From contig NZ_FTNT01000003.1 in the NCBI RefSeq assembly GCF_900156495.1, forward strand, positions 62,001 through 126,000: DNA of 64,000 nt, in the 5' to 3' direction. Under the pieces are notes generated by a model. That model worked only from the letters and a program-made list of their open reading frames with translations. It was not told the DNA's origin and did no database searches. Below are positions 53,199 to 61,655 of this stretch, in pieces. Source of the stretch: Williamsia sterculiae (GTDB taxonomy: Bacteria > Actinomycetota > Actinomycetes > Mycobacteriales > Mycobacteriaceae). The first letter of the stretch is position 1, and every line of letters starts with the position of its first letter. Position numbers and translations under genes: made by a program.

Positions 53199-53393
53199 TT
53201 CGGACGGCATGGACACGGTCGCGCCGAGGTCGACGAGTCGCGCCTCGTGCTCGGTGAAGTGGTGACGGCAGAACAGCAGCAACCCACCCGCGGGGAGGTC
53301 CGCACGAACACGTGCGGCGGCTCCACAACGATCACACCGGTCTGCGGCAGTGAGAGGCGTGGAGATCGGGGGTGTAGTGGTGACATCTGACAT
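53187..53393 (-). CDS. DUF7455 small zinc-binding-like protein
   Basis: This 68-residue protein has LTAADRCDRCGAAARVRADLP with a CxxC motif and LLLFCRHHFTEHEARL with a Cys-x-His-His group, suggesting a single zinc site. It is a small actinobacterial family of unknown function usually found near sigA and the helicase seen here. AGGAAAA precedes the ATG at 53393. The TAG stop lies inside a tandem repeat whose other copy has CAG, and the frame stays open downstream, so the C terminus may have been set by a recent duplication or mutation. Confidence 0.85.
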   Translation of the reverse strand: MSDVTTTPPISTPLTAADRCDRCGAAARVRADLPAGGLLLFCRHHFTEHEARLVDLGATVSMPSEELV

Positions 53394-53629
53394 TTTTCCT
53401 CCGTCCCGGGCCAGCGTGACGCTTTCCCTTCGCGTGCCGCGTCCGATGCGACGCGACGCACTCACTGTCTCAGACGATGCTGGACGCCGTATTGTTCCCG
53501 GCCCGCCCCGCCGTGTGTTGTCACTCACCCGTAACACGGGGCCGATGGGACGTTCTCGGAACACCCCGTGGCCGACGGTCGATGGCAGGACGCGTTGGGA
53601 TGTGCGCTGGTCAGCGAAGGAAATCCACT

Positions 53630-54586
53630 GTGCGTAGCGGTTTTGTCCCGGTTCTGTTCATCGTCGGAGCCGTCTGTCAGTACGGCGGTGCCGCGCTGGC
53701 GATTCCGCTCTTCGCGAACTGGGACCCGGTCAGCGTGGCCTGGTTGCGGTGTCTCGCCGCCGGGGTGGTGTTGGTCACAGCGCTCCGTCCGCGGGGCGTC
53801 GACCGGAGTCGATTACTCAGGGCAACGATCTTCGGGTTGACCACGCTGGCGATGAACGGTGCCTTCTACCTGGCCATCGACCGCATCCCGCTCGGAGTCG
53901 CCGTGGCGGTGGAGTTCGTCGGTCCGGTGGCCGTGGCCATTCTCGGCTCCCGACGGCTCGCCGACGTGGCCGCCGCCGTGACCGTGCTCGTCGGGGTGGT
54001 GCTGGTGTCCGGCGCATCACTGAGCGGTGAGTGGGTCGGGGTGGTGTGGGCGCTGGCCGCGGCGGCGATGTGGGCGGGTTATGTGGTGATCGGCAAACGC
54101 ATCAGCGACCGATCGGCGTCGGGTGCCGACACCGACGCGGACCGCCCTCGGCCCTGGAGGCGAGGGGTGGAGGATCTGGGCATCGGTCTGACGGTGGCGT
54201 CGTTGCTGCTCATACCGCTGATCGTGGTCCTGCGGGTGGTGGACGTGCAGAGTGTGTCGAGGACCGGGGGCGGTCCGGTGGCCTGGTGGCATCTGGTGGC
54301 GCTCGGCATCGCCGTCGGTGTGCTCTCCAGCGCGGTGCCCTACGTCCTCGATCAGGTGTCGCTGTTGTTCCTGGGGCGGGCCCGGTTCGCGTTGCTGCTG
54401 GCGTTGCTGCCGGTGACCGCGGCGCTGGTCGGCGCGGTCACCCTGGGTCAACTGGGTGACCTCCGCGAGTGGCTGGGCATCGTGATGGTGTGCGCGGCCA
54501 TCGCTCTGACCGCCCTGAACGACGCCCGCCGGTCACCGGCGCGGAAGTATCCGCCCGGTGACGGGATCGCGGATCCGCCTGCCTGA
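53630..54586 (+). CDS. EamA/DMT family transporter
   Basis: This 318-residue inner-membrane protein has about ten hydrophobic helices in two EamA repeats (VPVLFIVGAVCQYGGAALAI and GVVWALAAAAMWAGYVVIGKRI). Family members such as RhtA export threonine, homoserine or other metabolites; the substrate is unknown. A short Asp/Arg-rich loop lies between the halves. The GTG at 53630 is preceded by GAAGG. The Cys-rich frame upstream of it is not part of the protein. Confidence 0.85.
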   Translation: MRSGFVPVLFIVGAVCQYGGAALAIPLFANWDPVSVAWLRCLAAGVVLVTALRPRGVDRSRLLRATIFGLTTLAMNGAFYLAIDRIPLGVAVAVEFVGPVAVAILGSRRLADVAAAVTVLVGVVLVSGASLSGEWVGVVWALAAAAMWAGYVVIGKRISDRSASGADTDADRPRPWRRGVEDLGIGLTVASLLLIPLIVVLRVVDVQSVSRTGGGPVAWWHLVALGIAVGVLSSAVPYVLDQVSLLFLGRARFALLLALLPVTAALVGAVTLGQLGDLREWLGIVMVCAAIALTALNDARRSPARKYPPGDGIADPPA

Positions 54587-54591
54587 CCGCT

Positions 54592-54597
54592 TATCGT
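54592..54597 (+). promoter_or_regulatory. -10 element for the DUF952 gene
   Basis: TATCGT ends 6 bases before the GTG at 54604, a leaderless spacing. If the ATG at 54613 is used instead, GGGAGAG at 54598 would be its ribosome site. Confidence 0.45.
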
Positions 54598-54603
54598 GGG
54601 AGA

Positions 54604-54978
54604 GTGGTCGCCATGACGACCTCCGAGACCGCAGACGACCCGACAGGTCCGCTGGTGCACCTGTGCCCCCGCGACGACTGGGCGGCCGCGGACGGTGACC
54701 TGCGGCCCGCGTCGTTGGCCGACCAGGGGTTCGTCCACCTGTCCTTCCTCCGCCAGGTGCACATCCCGGCGTCGGCATTGTTCGCCGGACGGGACGATCT
54801 GTTGCTCCTGCACATCGATGTCGATCGACTGACGGACCCGGTGGTCGTGGAGGCCGCAGACCCGCCGCGGTCGGACGGTATGCGCTTCCCGCACCTCTAC
54901 GGACCGATACCGGTGACAGCGGTTGTCGGGACCGAGGCGTACCCACCGAATGCCGACGGGACGTTTTCGGCGCGCTGA
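54604..54978 (+). CDS. DUF952 protein
   Basis: This 124-residue cytosolic protein matches DUF952: LVHLCPRDDWAAADGDLRPASLADQGFVHLSF near the start and LLHIDVDRLTDPVVVE in the middle, ending in FPHLYGPIPVTAVVG. The family is of unknown function with an RNA-2'-phosphotransferase-like or ADP-ribosyl-like small fold suggested by its motif pattern (uncertain). The start may be GTG 54604 or ATG 54613. Confidence 0.82.
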   Translation: MVAMTTSETADDPTGPLVHLCPRDDWAAADGDLRPASLADQGFVHLSFLRQVHIPASALFAGRDDLLLLHIDVDRLTDPVVVEAADPPRSDGMRFPHLYGPIPVTAVVGTEAYPPNADGTFSAR

Positions 54979-54992
54979 CATCGGTGGGGCAG

Positions 54993-54998
54993 TAGCGT
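54993..54998 (+). promoter_or_regulatory. -10 element of a likely leaderless promoter for the VOC gene
   Basis: TAGCGT ends 7 bases before the GTG at 55006 and overlaps an earlier GTG at 54997, which makes the downstream start more likely. Confidence 0.5.
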
Positions 54999-55005
54999 GC
55001 CCGGT

Positions 55006-55443
55006 GTGCCCATCGCCCTCGAGAACGTCGCCATCGCCGTCCGTGACCTCGACGCGACGATCAGGTTCTTCACCGACCTCGGTCTGACCGTCCTCGGCCG
55101 CGACGAGGTGAGCGGCGCATGGGCCGACACCGCCGTCGGGTTGGACGGCAACCACGCCAAGATCGCCATGCTGCAGACGCCGGACGGGCACGGTCGGCTG
55201 GAACTGTTCGAGTACATCCACCCCGACGCCATCGAGACCGAGCCCACCCTGCCCAACGAGATCGGCATGCACCGCGTGGCGTTCTCGGTCGACGACATCG
55301 ACGACGCTCTGGCGATCGCCGCTCGGCACGGTTGTCATCCGTTGCGCGGGGTCGCGAACTACGCCGACGTGTACAAGCTGACCTATGTCCGCGGACCGAG
55401 CGGCATCATCGTGATGTTCGCCCAGGATCTGACGGCACGGTGA
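55006..55443 (+). CDS. VOC-fold protein with incomplete metal site
   Basis: This 145-residue protein has the glyoxalase/VOC pattern of two beta-alpha-beta-beta-beta modules (IALENVAIAVRDLDATIRFF and GMHRVAFSVDDIDDALAIA). The usual first metal His of the opening strand is Asn (LENVAIAV) and the last Glu position in IIVMFAQ is Met, while LELFEY and GMHRVAF keep plausible ligands. It is therefore probably not a standard glyoxalase I; a methylmalonyl-CoA epimerase-like or binding role cannot be excluded. The GTG at 55006 follows a -10 at leaderless spacing. Confidence 0.75.
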   Translation: MPIALENVAIAVRDLDATIRFFTDLGLTVLGRDEVSGAWADTAVGLDGNHAKIAMLQTPDGHGRLELFEYIHPDAIETEPTLPNEIGMHRVAFSVDDIDDALAIAARHGCHPLRGVANYADVYKLTYVRGPSGIIVMFAQDLTAR

Positions 55444-55465
55444 GATCTCGGTCCGACGCGAGCGA

Positions 55466-56890
55466 CTAGTCCAGGTAGTCGCGCAACACCTGCGAACGTG
55501 ACGGGTGGCGCAGCTTGGACATGGTCTTCGACTCGATCTGCCGGATGCGCTCGCGGGTGACCCCGTACACCTGCCCGATCTCGTCGAGGGTGCGCGGCTG
55601 ACCGTCGGTCAGGCCGAAGCGCAACCGGACCACGCCGGCCTCGCGCTCCGACAGGGTCTCCAGCACCGACTGGAGTTGATCCTGCAGCAGGGTGAACGAG
55701 ACGGCGTCCACGGCCACCACGGCCTCGGAGTCCTCGATGAAGTCGCCGAGCTGACTGTCGCCCTCGTCGCCGATGGTCTGGTCCAGTGAGATCGGCTCGC
55801 GCGCGTACTGCTGGATCTCCAGGACCTTCTCGGGCGTGATGTCCATCTCCTTGGCGAGTTCCTCCGGAGTGGGCTCGCGCCCGAGGTCCTGGAGCAGTTC
55901 GCGCTGGATACGACCGAGTTTGTTGATGACCTCCACCATGTGCACCGGGATACGGATGGTGCGGGCCTGATCGGCCATGGCGCGGGTGATGGCCTGTCGG
56001 ATCCACCAGGTGGCGTAGGTCGAGAACTTGTACCCCTTGGTGTAGTCGAACTTCTCGACCGCACGGATCAGACCCAGGTTGCCTTCCTGGATCAGGTCGA
56101 GGAACGCCATGCCGCGGCCGGTGTAGCGCTTGGCCAACGAGACCACCAGACGCAGGTTGGCCTCCAGCAGGTGGTTCTTGGCGCGGTTGCCGTCGCGGGA
56201 GATCCACAGGTAGTCGCGACGCTGGGCGGTGGTCAGCTTCTCGCCGGCCTCGGCCTTGCGCCGCATCTGCTCGGTGGCGTAGAGACCGGCCTCGATGCGT
56301 TTGGCCAGCTCCACCTCCTCCTCGGCGTTCAGCAGGGCGACCTTGCCGATCTGCTTGAGGTAGGCACGGACGGAGTCGGCCGACGCGGTGAGCTCGGCGT
56401 CCTTGCGCGCCTGCCGCAACGCCTCGGACTCCTCCTCGTCCCAGACGAAGTCGCCGGACTTCTTGTCCTCCTCGGTGGGCTCCTCGATCTCCTCTTCGTC
56501 GGCCGGGCCGGCCTTCACGGCCTTCGGGGTCGGCGCGGTCGAGGCGGCGTCCGCGGTGTCGTCCGTGTCGTCGGTGATCTCGACGTCGGTGTCGGTCAAC
56601 TCACCCTCGGGTGCGTCGATGTCGTCTATCGAGGTGTCGGCCTCGTCACCGTCGACCACGCCGTCGGCCGCTGTATCGGCGGTGGCGGCAGCTGCCTTCT
56701 TCGCGGCGGCCTTGCGGGGAGCCTTCTTCACCGCGGTCTTCTTGGCCGGGGCTTTCTTCGCCGGCGCCTTACGGGCCGTCTTCTTCGCGGTCGTCTTCTT
56801 CGCCGGTGCCGGAGCCGCGCCGGTACCCGTGTCGTCGGACTCCGAGGTCTCGGGGTCCTGTGTTGCCTGGCGGGTCTTGGTGGCTGCCAC
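55466..56890 (-). CDS. sigA: SigA, primary sigma factor
   Basis: SigA directs transcription of housekeeping genes. The 474-residue protein has a long N terminus: a Lys/Ala-rich histone-H1-like stretch of AKK repeats (about residues 28-72), an acidic Asp/Thr stretch (about 75-145), then region 1.2, region 2 ([31 protein letters not shown]) and region 4 ([17 protein letters not shown]). The basic-then-acidic N terminus is typical of mycobacterial SigA. The start codon is GTG with GAAAGG upstream. A TACAAT -10 lies 100 bases ahead (56992-56997, minus strand). Confidence 0.97.
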   Translation of the reverse strand: MAATKTRQATQDPETSESDDTGTGAAPAPAKKTTAKKTARKAPAKKAPAKKTAVKKAPRKAAAKKAAAATADTAADGVVDGDEADTSIDDIDAPEGELTDTDVEITDDTDDTADAASTAPTPKAVKAGPADEEEIEEPTEEDKKSGDFVWDEEESEALRQARKDAELTASADSVRAYLKQIGKVALLNAEEEVELAKRIEAGLYATEQMRRKAEAGEKLTTAQRRDYLWISRDGNRAKNHLLEANLRLVVSLAKRYTGRGMAFLDLIQEGNLGLIRAVEKFDYTKGYKFSTYATWWIRQAITRAMADQARTIRIPVHMVEVINKLGRIQRELLQDLGREPTPEELAKEMDITPEKVLEIQQYAREPISLDQTIGDEGDSQLGDFIEDSEAVVAVDAVSFTLLQDQLQSVLETLSEREAGVVRLRFGLTDGQPRTLDEIGQVYGVTRERIRQIESKTMSKLRHPSRSQVLRDYLD

Positions 56891-56991
56891 GTATACCTTT
56901 CGAAAACTAGCTCAGGTGGCGGCACGCCGATGGTGATGAACCTCGGCGGCTCTGCGATGTGATCGTGTCCCCGATGGGGTAGGACCTCTCC

Positions 56992-56997
56992 ATTGTA
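56992..56997 (-). promoter_or_regulatory. sigA -10 element
   Basis: TACAAT on the minus strand is a close match to the sigma-A -10. No -35 is evident. The expected leader is about 95 bases. The sequence 56891-57069 holds nothing else identifiable. Confidence 0.6.
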
Positions 56998-57069
56998 ACG
57001 ACTACCGCGTCGTCGGCCCGCCGTGGTGCTCGCAGGCGCCCGGCGAGCCGAGGGCCCGGCAGGCGGCGA

Positions 57070-57897
57070 TCACACCTTGAGACCGGCCGAGACCGCCATC
57101 GCCGCGCCCACGATACCGGCGGTGTTCTGCAACGTGGCCGGGACCACGGGCACCGTGTTGGTCAGGTGCGGCAGCCATTTGTCGGCCTTACGGCTGATCC
57201 CGCCACCCACGATGAACAGGTTGGGTGAGAACAGCTTCTCGTAGGTGATGAGCACGGCCGACACCTTGGTGGCCCACTTCTCGTACGACCAGCCCTTGTC
57301 CTCCTTGACCTTCGACGAGGCCTGGTGTTCGGCTTCCTTCCCGTCGACCTCGAGGTGGCCGAGTTCGGTGTTCGGCAGCAGGACCCCGTTGTGCAGGATG
57401 GCCGAACCGATCCCGGTACCGAAGGTCAGCAGGAAGATGACCCCCTTGGCGTCCTTACCCGCGCCGTAGGCGTCCTCGGCCATCCCGGCGGCGTCGGCGT
57501 CGTTGAGCACCGAGACCTGACGACCGTCGAGCGCGGTACTGAACAGCGAATAGACCTCCGTGCCGATCCATCCCTTGTCGATGTTGGCCGCGCTGCGGGC
57601 GACCCCTCCGGTCACCACCGACGGGAGGGTGATCCCCACCGGGCCCGACCAGCTGAAGTGTTCGACCACCTCGCGCACGCCCTTCGCCACCGCGTCGGGG
57701 GTGGACGGGTGCGGGGTGAGCACCTTGTGCCGCTCACCGACCAGGGCGCCGGTGTCGAAGTCGACCACCCCGCCCTTGATGCCGGAGCCACCCACATCCA
57801 CCCCGAACCCGAGGTTGGTGCCGGTGGGTGCGGTCTGGATGCCCGGGTGGGACTCGGGCAGGGAGGTGTCGGATTGTTCGGGCGTCGAGGCGGACAT
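57070..57897 (-). CDS. ppgK: Polyphosphate glucokinase
   Basis: PpgK phosphorylates glucose using polyphosphate or ATP. The 275-residue ROK-family protein has the phosphate-1 motif GFGVDVGGSGIKGGVVDF, TFGTGIGSAI, and the NTELGHLEVDGKEAEHQAS region with the ROK-type Glu and His residues. It is adjacent to sigA as in M. tuberculosis (Rv2702). It supplies glucose 6-phosphate independently of the PTS, since no glucose EII is in the window. It is transcribed away from suhB, with a 188-base gap between them. Confidence 0.95.
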   Translation of the reverse strand: MSASTPEQSDTSLPESHPGIQTAPTGTNLGFGVDVGGSGIKGGVVDFDTGALVGERHKVLTPHPSTPDAVAKGVREVVEHFSWSGPVGITLPSVVTGGVARSAANIDKGWIGTEVYSLFSTALDGRQVSVLNDADAAGMAEDAYGAGKDAKGVIFLLTFGTGIGSAILHNGVLLPNTELGHLEVDGKEAEHQASSKVKEDKGWSYEKWATKVSAVLITYEKLFSPNLFIVGGGISRKADKWLPHLTNTVPVVPATLQNTAGIVGAAMAVSAGLKV

Positions 57898-58085
57898 CGG
57901 GATCCCTTCGAAGTCGAGGTGTCGGCGTGGACGTCACACGCCCAACAGACGAGAGCTGGACAGGCGCAAACTGCTGACAAGGCTAGTCACGCGGGCGGGT
58001 TCGCGCGTTGCGTCTCGCGATCCTCTCCTCACCGGGCGCGCCGGTCGGTTCGGCGTCGCGCACCGTGCTGTGCTGACATGGAGGT

Positions 58086-59012
58086 GTGACCGACGTACCG
58101 GCGACACCCGACCGATCGACCCACCTCACGACCTCGACGCACGGCGCCGGAGAGCGGGTGACCCGAGACCCGGTGGAGCTCACCCGCATCGCCGTCGAGA
58201 TCGCCGAGGCGGCCGCTGAGCACGTCCGCGCGCGGCGGGCCGAGGTGTTCGGGGCGGGCCCGGGGCCGGCGCAGTCGCACGCGGTCACCGCCAAGTCGAC
58301 GCGGACCGATCCGGTCACCGTGGTCGACACCGAGACCGAGACCCTGGTCCGCCGTCTGTTGGCACAGCGTCGGCCCGACGACACCGTGCTCGGCGAGGAG
58401 GACGGCGGCAGCGTCGACGTCCCCGACGGTGTGCGCTGGGTGGTCGACCCGATCGACGGCACGGTCAACTTCCTCTACGGGATCCCCGCCTACGCCGTCT
58501 CGTTGGCCGCGCAGATCGCGGGGGAGTCGGTGGCCGGGGCGGTGGTCGACGTCGCACGGGGCATCACCTACAGCGCCGCTGCGGGTGCCGGTGCCCGGGC
58601 CGACGACGGCGTCGAGTCCCGGGTACTCCGGTGCTCGGTGGTCGACGAGGTGGGGATGACGCTGGTGGCCACCGGTTTCGGCTATGCCGCCGACCGCAGG
58701 CGCAGGCAGGGCGAGATCGTCGCCGGGTTGTTACCGCAGGTCCGTGACCTCAGGCGGGTCGGCTCGGCCGCCCTGGATCTCTGCATGGTCGCCGCGGGTA
58801 CCGTCGACGCGCACTTCGAGCACGGACTGAACCCGTGGGACTGGGCGGCCGGGGCGCTCATCGCCGCCGAGGCGGGGGCGGTGGTCACCGTGCCCGGTCC
58901 GGGGTCGCGCGGACAGGCAGGCGACGTGACCCTGGCGTCGGCGCCCGGCGTCGCCGCGGAGTTCACCGCGATCCTGCGTGATCTCGGTGCGTTGGATCCC
59001 GTCCCGGGCTGA
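58086..59012 (+). CDS. suhB: SuhB-type inositol monophosphatase
   Basis: The 308-residue enzyme has the metal-dependent phosphatase signature: EED (GEEDGGS), WVVDPIDGTVNFLYGIP (the DPIDGT motif) and the C-terminal WDWAAGALIAAEAGA (the WD-A metal Asp). It hydrolyses inositol 1-phosphate to inositol, used for mycothiol and phosphatidylinositol mannosides in this group. GGAGG precedes the GTG at 58086; another GTG at 58084 is in a different frame. Same neighbour order as M. tuberculosis (Rv2701c). Confidence 0.94.
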   Translation: MTDVPATPDRSTHLTTSTHGAGERVTRDPVELTRIAVEIAEAAAEHVRARRAEVFGAGPGPAQSHAVTAKSTRTDPVTVVDTETETLVRRLLAQRRPDDTVLGEEDGGSVDVPDGVRWVVDPIDGTVNFLYGIPAYAVSLAAQIAGESVAGAVVDVARGITYSAAAGAGARADDGVESRVLRCSVVDEVGMTLVATGFGYAADRRRRQGEIVAGLLPQVRDLRRVGSAALDLCMVAAGTVDAHFEHGLNPWDWAAGALIAAEAGAVVTVPGPGSRGQAGDVTLASAPGVAAEFTAILRDLGALDPVPG

Positions 59013-59029
59013 CCGACTCCCGGCGCCGG

Positions 59030-59725
59030 TCAACACTTCCCGGAGTGGACCGCCTTGATCAGGGACGGGTCGACGCCGGCCTTGGGATCCTTGGGGTCGG
59101 CGGAACGCAGTGACTCCAGCGCGGCCTGCGCGTCCTGCGACTGCTCGCGACCGGTGAAGTGCTGTCCGAGCGCCACGTCCACCTCGGTGCCCTTGCGACC
59201 GTCGTTGACGACCTGCGCGCACGGAACGGCGAGCCATACCGACGCGGCCGCGGCCTTCCCCGCGTCGCCGAAGCGGATCTGCGCCACACAGTTGAGGTCG
59301 GTGGCGCCGTACACGGTGTCGTCGCCGTAGGGGTTCGCGGCGGTGGGCAGGAATCCCTGCCCGGTCAGGTCATCGAGGACCTGGTGCGCCTGGCCGCGTT
59401 GCCCGGATGCGTTGAGCACCCGGACGGTGAACGTGGACAACGGTGCCGGGGCCACCCCGAGCATGGTGTCGCGGTCGATGACGGTGAGTCTCGCCGGAGC
59501 TGCCGGAGCTGCCGATGCGGTCCCGGACGCGGCAGCCGGGGCCGTCGGTTGCGGGCAGTCCACCGGGGTGGCGTTGGACGAGGCCCGCGAGAGGGCGCTG
59601 ATCCAGACGGCGCCCATGATGACGATCAGCACCACCACGGTGATGATCGCGGGCACGATGCGGCGTCGGCGGAACGGTCGACCACGGTCGTCGGTGGGAT
59701 AACCGGTCGTGATGTTCGAAACCAC
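59030..59725 (-). CDS. cei: Cei envelope-integrity protein (Rv2700-like)
   Basis: The 231-residue protein has a basic cytoplasmic start, one membrane segment (IVPAIITVVVLIVIMGAVW, about residues 23-41) and an extracellular part with an Ala/Pro linker, then a LytR_C-type alpha/beta domain (FTVRVLNASGQRGQAHQVL). The pattern matches Rv2700, which supports envelope integrity and virulence in M. tuberculosis. The start is the GTG at 59725, which has an AAAGGTG ribosome site. A GTG 12 bases upstream is also in frame. Confidence 0.85.
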   Translation of the reverse strand: MVSNITTGYPTDDRGRPFRRRRIVPAIITVVVLIVIMGAVWISALSRASSNATPVDCPQPTAPAAASGTASAAPAAPARLTVIDRDTMLGVAPAPLSTFTVRVLNASGQRGQAHQVLDDLTGQGFLPTAANPYGDDTVYGATDLNCVAQIRFGDAGKAAAASVWLAVPCAQVVNDGRKGTEVDVALGQHFTGREQSQDAQAALESLRSADPKDPKAGVDPSLIKAVHSGKC

Positions 59726-59845
59726 CAGAAAACGCACCTTTCGGGCCGGGTTGTGCGAGTCACCACTGTACGGTGCGCGCAACGCCATCCGGCGCACGTT
59801 CGCGGCGGTGTCGGCAGCCCCTTCGACGGCCGGATGCCGCAGGTG

Positions 59846-59874
59846 TTGACGCGGGCACCCCTCCTGGGTATGCT
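59846..59874 (+). promoter_or_regulatory. Strong sigma-A-like promoter for the DUF4193 gene
   Basis: TTGACG (59846-59851) and TATGCT (59869-59874) are 17 bases apart, the best -35/-10 pair in the window. Transcription would start near 59881, giving a leader of about 225 bases before the DUF4193 ATG. Confidence 0.75.
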
Positions 59875-59923
59875 TCGCCCGCTTCCCCGGTATTCACGTC
59901 GACCGTCTGTCACACAAGGGACA

Positions 59924-59992
59924 GTGGCGAAGATCACACGATACCGGCATGGTGTGGGCAACGAATCGGAGGCATTCGACGTTGTCCAGTGA
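59924..59992 (+). CDS. Possible 22-codon upstream reading frame in the DUF4193 leader
   Basis: A GTG at 59924 preceded by AAGGG opens a 22-codon frame (VAKITRYRHGVGNESEAFDV plus two residues) ending at TGA in the leader of the DUF4193 gene. No family is recognised. It may be a leader peptide or chance. The rest of the 59726-60105 gap has no convincing gene. Confidence 0.3.
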   Translation: MAKITRYRHGVGNESEAFDVVQ

Positions 59993-60105
59993 ACGCGGTC
60001 GAGGCCCAACAGTGAGCCGAGATCGGCGACGTGGCATCCGCGGCAGACCAGGCCGCCGGCCACAACTCACCACCGGATGCTTCCAACACGACGTTAGGCG
60101 GACAC

Positions 60106-60405
60106 ATGGCGACTGACTATGACGCACCCCGGCGAACAGAGACCGAGGAGATCGGCGAGGACTCGCTCGAGGAACTGAAGGCACGGCGCAGCGAGGCCCA
60201 GGCGGCCTCGGTGGACGTGGACGAGGGCGATACGGCGGAATCCTTCGAACTCCCCGGCGCGGACCTGTCCGGCGAGGAGTTGTCGGTCCGGGTCATCCCC
60301 AAGCAGGCCGACGAATTCACCTGTACCAGCTGCTTCCTGGTGTATCACCGCAGCCGGCTGGCTCGTGAGTCCGGAAGTCAGCGGATCTGCGTCGACTGCG
60401 CCTGA
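60106..60405 (+). CDS. DUF4193 protein (Rv2699c-like)
   Basis: This 99-residue acidic protein has an N-terminal disordered stretch and a C-terminal CTSCFLVYHRSRLA...RICVDCA pattern, two CxxC motifs that could bind zinc. It is a well-conserved, usually strongly expressed actinobacterial protein of unknown function (DUF4193). The ATG at 60106 gives the family start MATDYDAPR. A strong promoter is 225 bases upstream, unusual for a small gene. Confidence 0.9.
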   Translation: MATDYDAPRRTETEEIGEDSLEELKARRSEAQAASVDVDEGDTAESFELPGADLSGEELSVRVIPKQADEFTCTSCFLVYHRSRLARESGSQRICVDCA

Positions 60406-60579
60406 GCGCGTCTCGACCCGGACGACCGGGGCCATCGGGCTCCACGAGGGACGCCCGCCCGCGGCGACGATGCCCCAGGGCGACAACATAAGTGAACACG
60501 AGGTGAGCGCGGTGTGGCGCTCACGTGACGAACTGCCCGACACCCCGACGGTGCCGGGCAGTCTTGTGTCTCGGGTCGG

Positions 60580-61101
60580 TCAGCGCGTGGCGGCGTCGGT
60601 CAGACCCAGCGCCGTGATCAGCCGCTCGGGATGCCGGGTGCTGACCAGCCAGTACGGCGTCGGGTCGTCGGGGTCGTCGAGGACCAGCAGCACCATCGTC
60701 TTCACCCAGAACTTGTGCACCAGATAGGCCGCCGGGTCGAGTTGCCTGCCCAGTGCCGCGCTCTTCGCGGTGGCGGGAACACTGCCCGCCCTCGCGATGA
60801 CCGACACGGGCAGATGGGCCCTGTGGGCGAACAATTCCGGCGGGAAACCGTCGGCACCGGGCGCGACCCGGATCTGGGTGCGGCCCATCGACCACAGCAT
60901 CCAGGCCGCCAACGCCGCGAGCAGCGGATAGGCGATCGCACTCCACAGCATGTGTCGCGCCGAGATCTGGATCTCGTATCCGAACACCGCCACCACGACG
61001 GCCGCGGCGGGCCACCACCACAGGGGGACGCGCAACCGCTCGTCGAAGGTGTGCGACGCGGCCGCGCTCTTGGGGGAGTCGGTCGAGGGGGATCCAGCCA
61101 C
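60580..61101 (-). CDS. DUF3093 membrane protein (Rv2698-like)
   Basis: This 173-residue protein has two membrane segments near the N terminus ([20 protein letters not shown] and [20 protein letters not shown]), then a cytoplasmic PH-like beta domain ([18 protein letters not shown] through [15 protein letters not shown]). It belongs to DUF3093, unknown function. The GTG at 61101 is chosen; it faces the dut start with only 23 bases between. A TACGCT -10 on the minus strand gives leaderless spacing. Confidence 0.82.
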   Translation of the reverse strand: MAGSPSTDSPKSAAASHTFDERLRVPLWWWPAAAVVVAVFGYEIQISARHMLWSAIAYPLLAALAAWMLWSMGRTQIRVAPGADGFPPELFAHRAHLPVSVIARAGSVPATAKSAALGRQLDPAAYLVHKFWVKTMVLLVLDDPDDPTPYWLVSTRHPERLITALGLTDAATR

Positions 61102-61107
61102 GCCGTC

Positions 61108-61117
61108 AGCGTAGTCT
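61108..61117. promoter_or_regulatory. Overlapping divergent -10 elements for DUF3093 and dut
   Basis: TACGCT (minus strand, 61113-61108) ends 6 bases before the GTG at 61101, and TAGTCT (plus strand, 61112-61117) ends 7 bases before the GTG at 61125. The two hexamers share two base pairs. Both transcripts would be leaderless. Confidence 0.6.
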
Positions 61118-61124
61118 CCCCGAT

Positions 61125-61655
61125 GTGGCAAGCGATTCGGAGATCATCGACCCCCGTCCCGAGGCGCACGAGGTGTCCGCGGTGCGGGTACGCCGCCTCG
61201 ATGTGGGGCTCCCGCTCCCGACCCGGGCTCACCCCGGTGACGCCGGTGTCGACCTGCACTCGGCTGTCGACGTCCGGCTGGAACCCGGTGCCAGGGAGCT
61301 GGTCGGCACGGGGATCGCGCTGGCCCTGCCCGTCGGCACCGTCGGCCTCGTGCACCCGCGCTCCGGTCTCGCCGCCCGCGCCGGACTGTCGATCGTGAAC
61401 ACCCCAGGCACCATCGACGCCGGGTACCGCGGAGAGATCAAGGTGTGTCTGGTCAACACCGATCCGACCACGCCGATCACCATCTCCCGCGGTGACCGTA
61501 TCGCCCAGCTGCTGGTCCAGCGGGTGGAGCTGCCCGAATTCGTCGAGGTCGACGAGCTCGACGACACCAGCAGGGGCACCGGTGGATACGGGTCCAGCGG
61601 CGGCCACACCACGCTGGCGACCTCGGCCCCGTCGACCACGGAGGTGACGCCCTGA
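61125..61655 (+). CDS. dut: dUTP diphosphatase
   Basis: Dut hydrolyses dUTP to dUMP and pyrophosphate, keeping uracil out of DNA. The 176-residue protein has all five trimeric-dUTPase motifs: [44 protein letters not shown] and the C-terminal [11 protein letters not shown]-loop-like motif. The first 20 residues are a charged extension. The GTG at 61125 is supported by its leaderless -10. The stop overlaps the next start by one base (TGATG). Confidence 0.96.
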   Translation: MASDSEIIDPRPEAHEVSAVRVRRLDVGLPLPTRAHPGDAGVDLHSAVDVRLEPGARELVGTGIALALPVGTVGLVHPRSGLAARAGLSIVNTPGTIDAGYRGEIKVCLVNTDPTTPITISRGDRIAQLLVQRVELPEFVEVDELDDTSRGTGGYGSSGGHTTLATSAPSTTEVTP

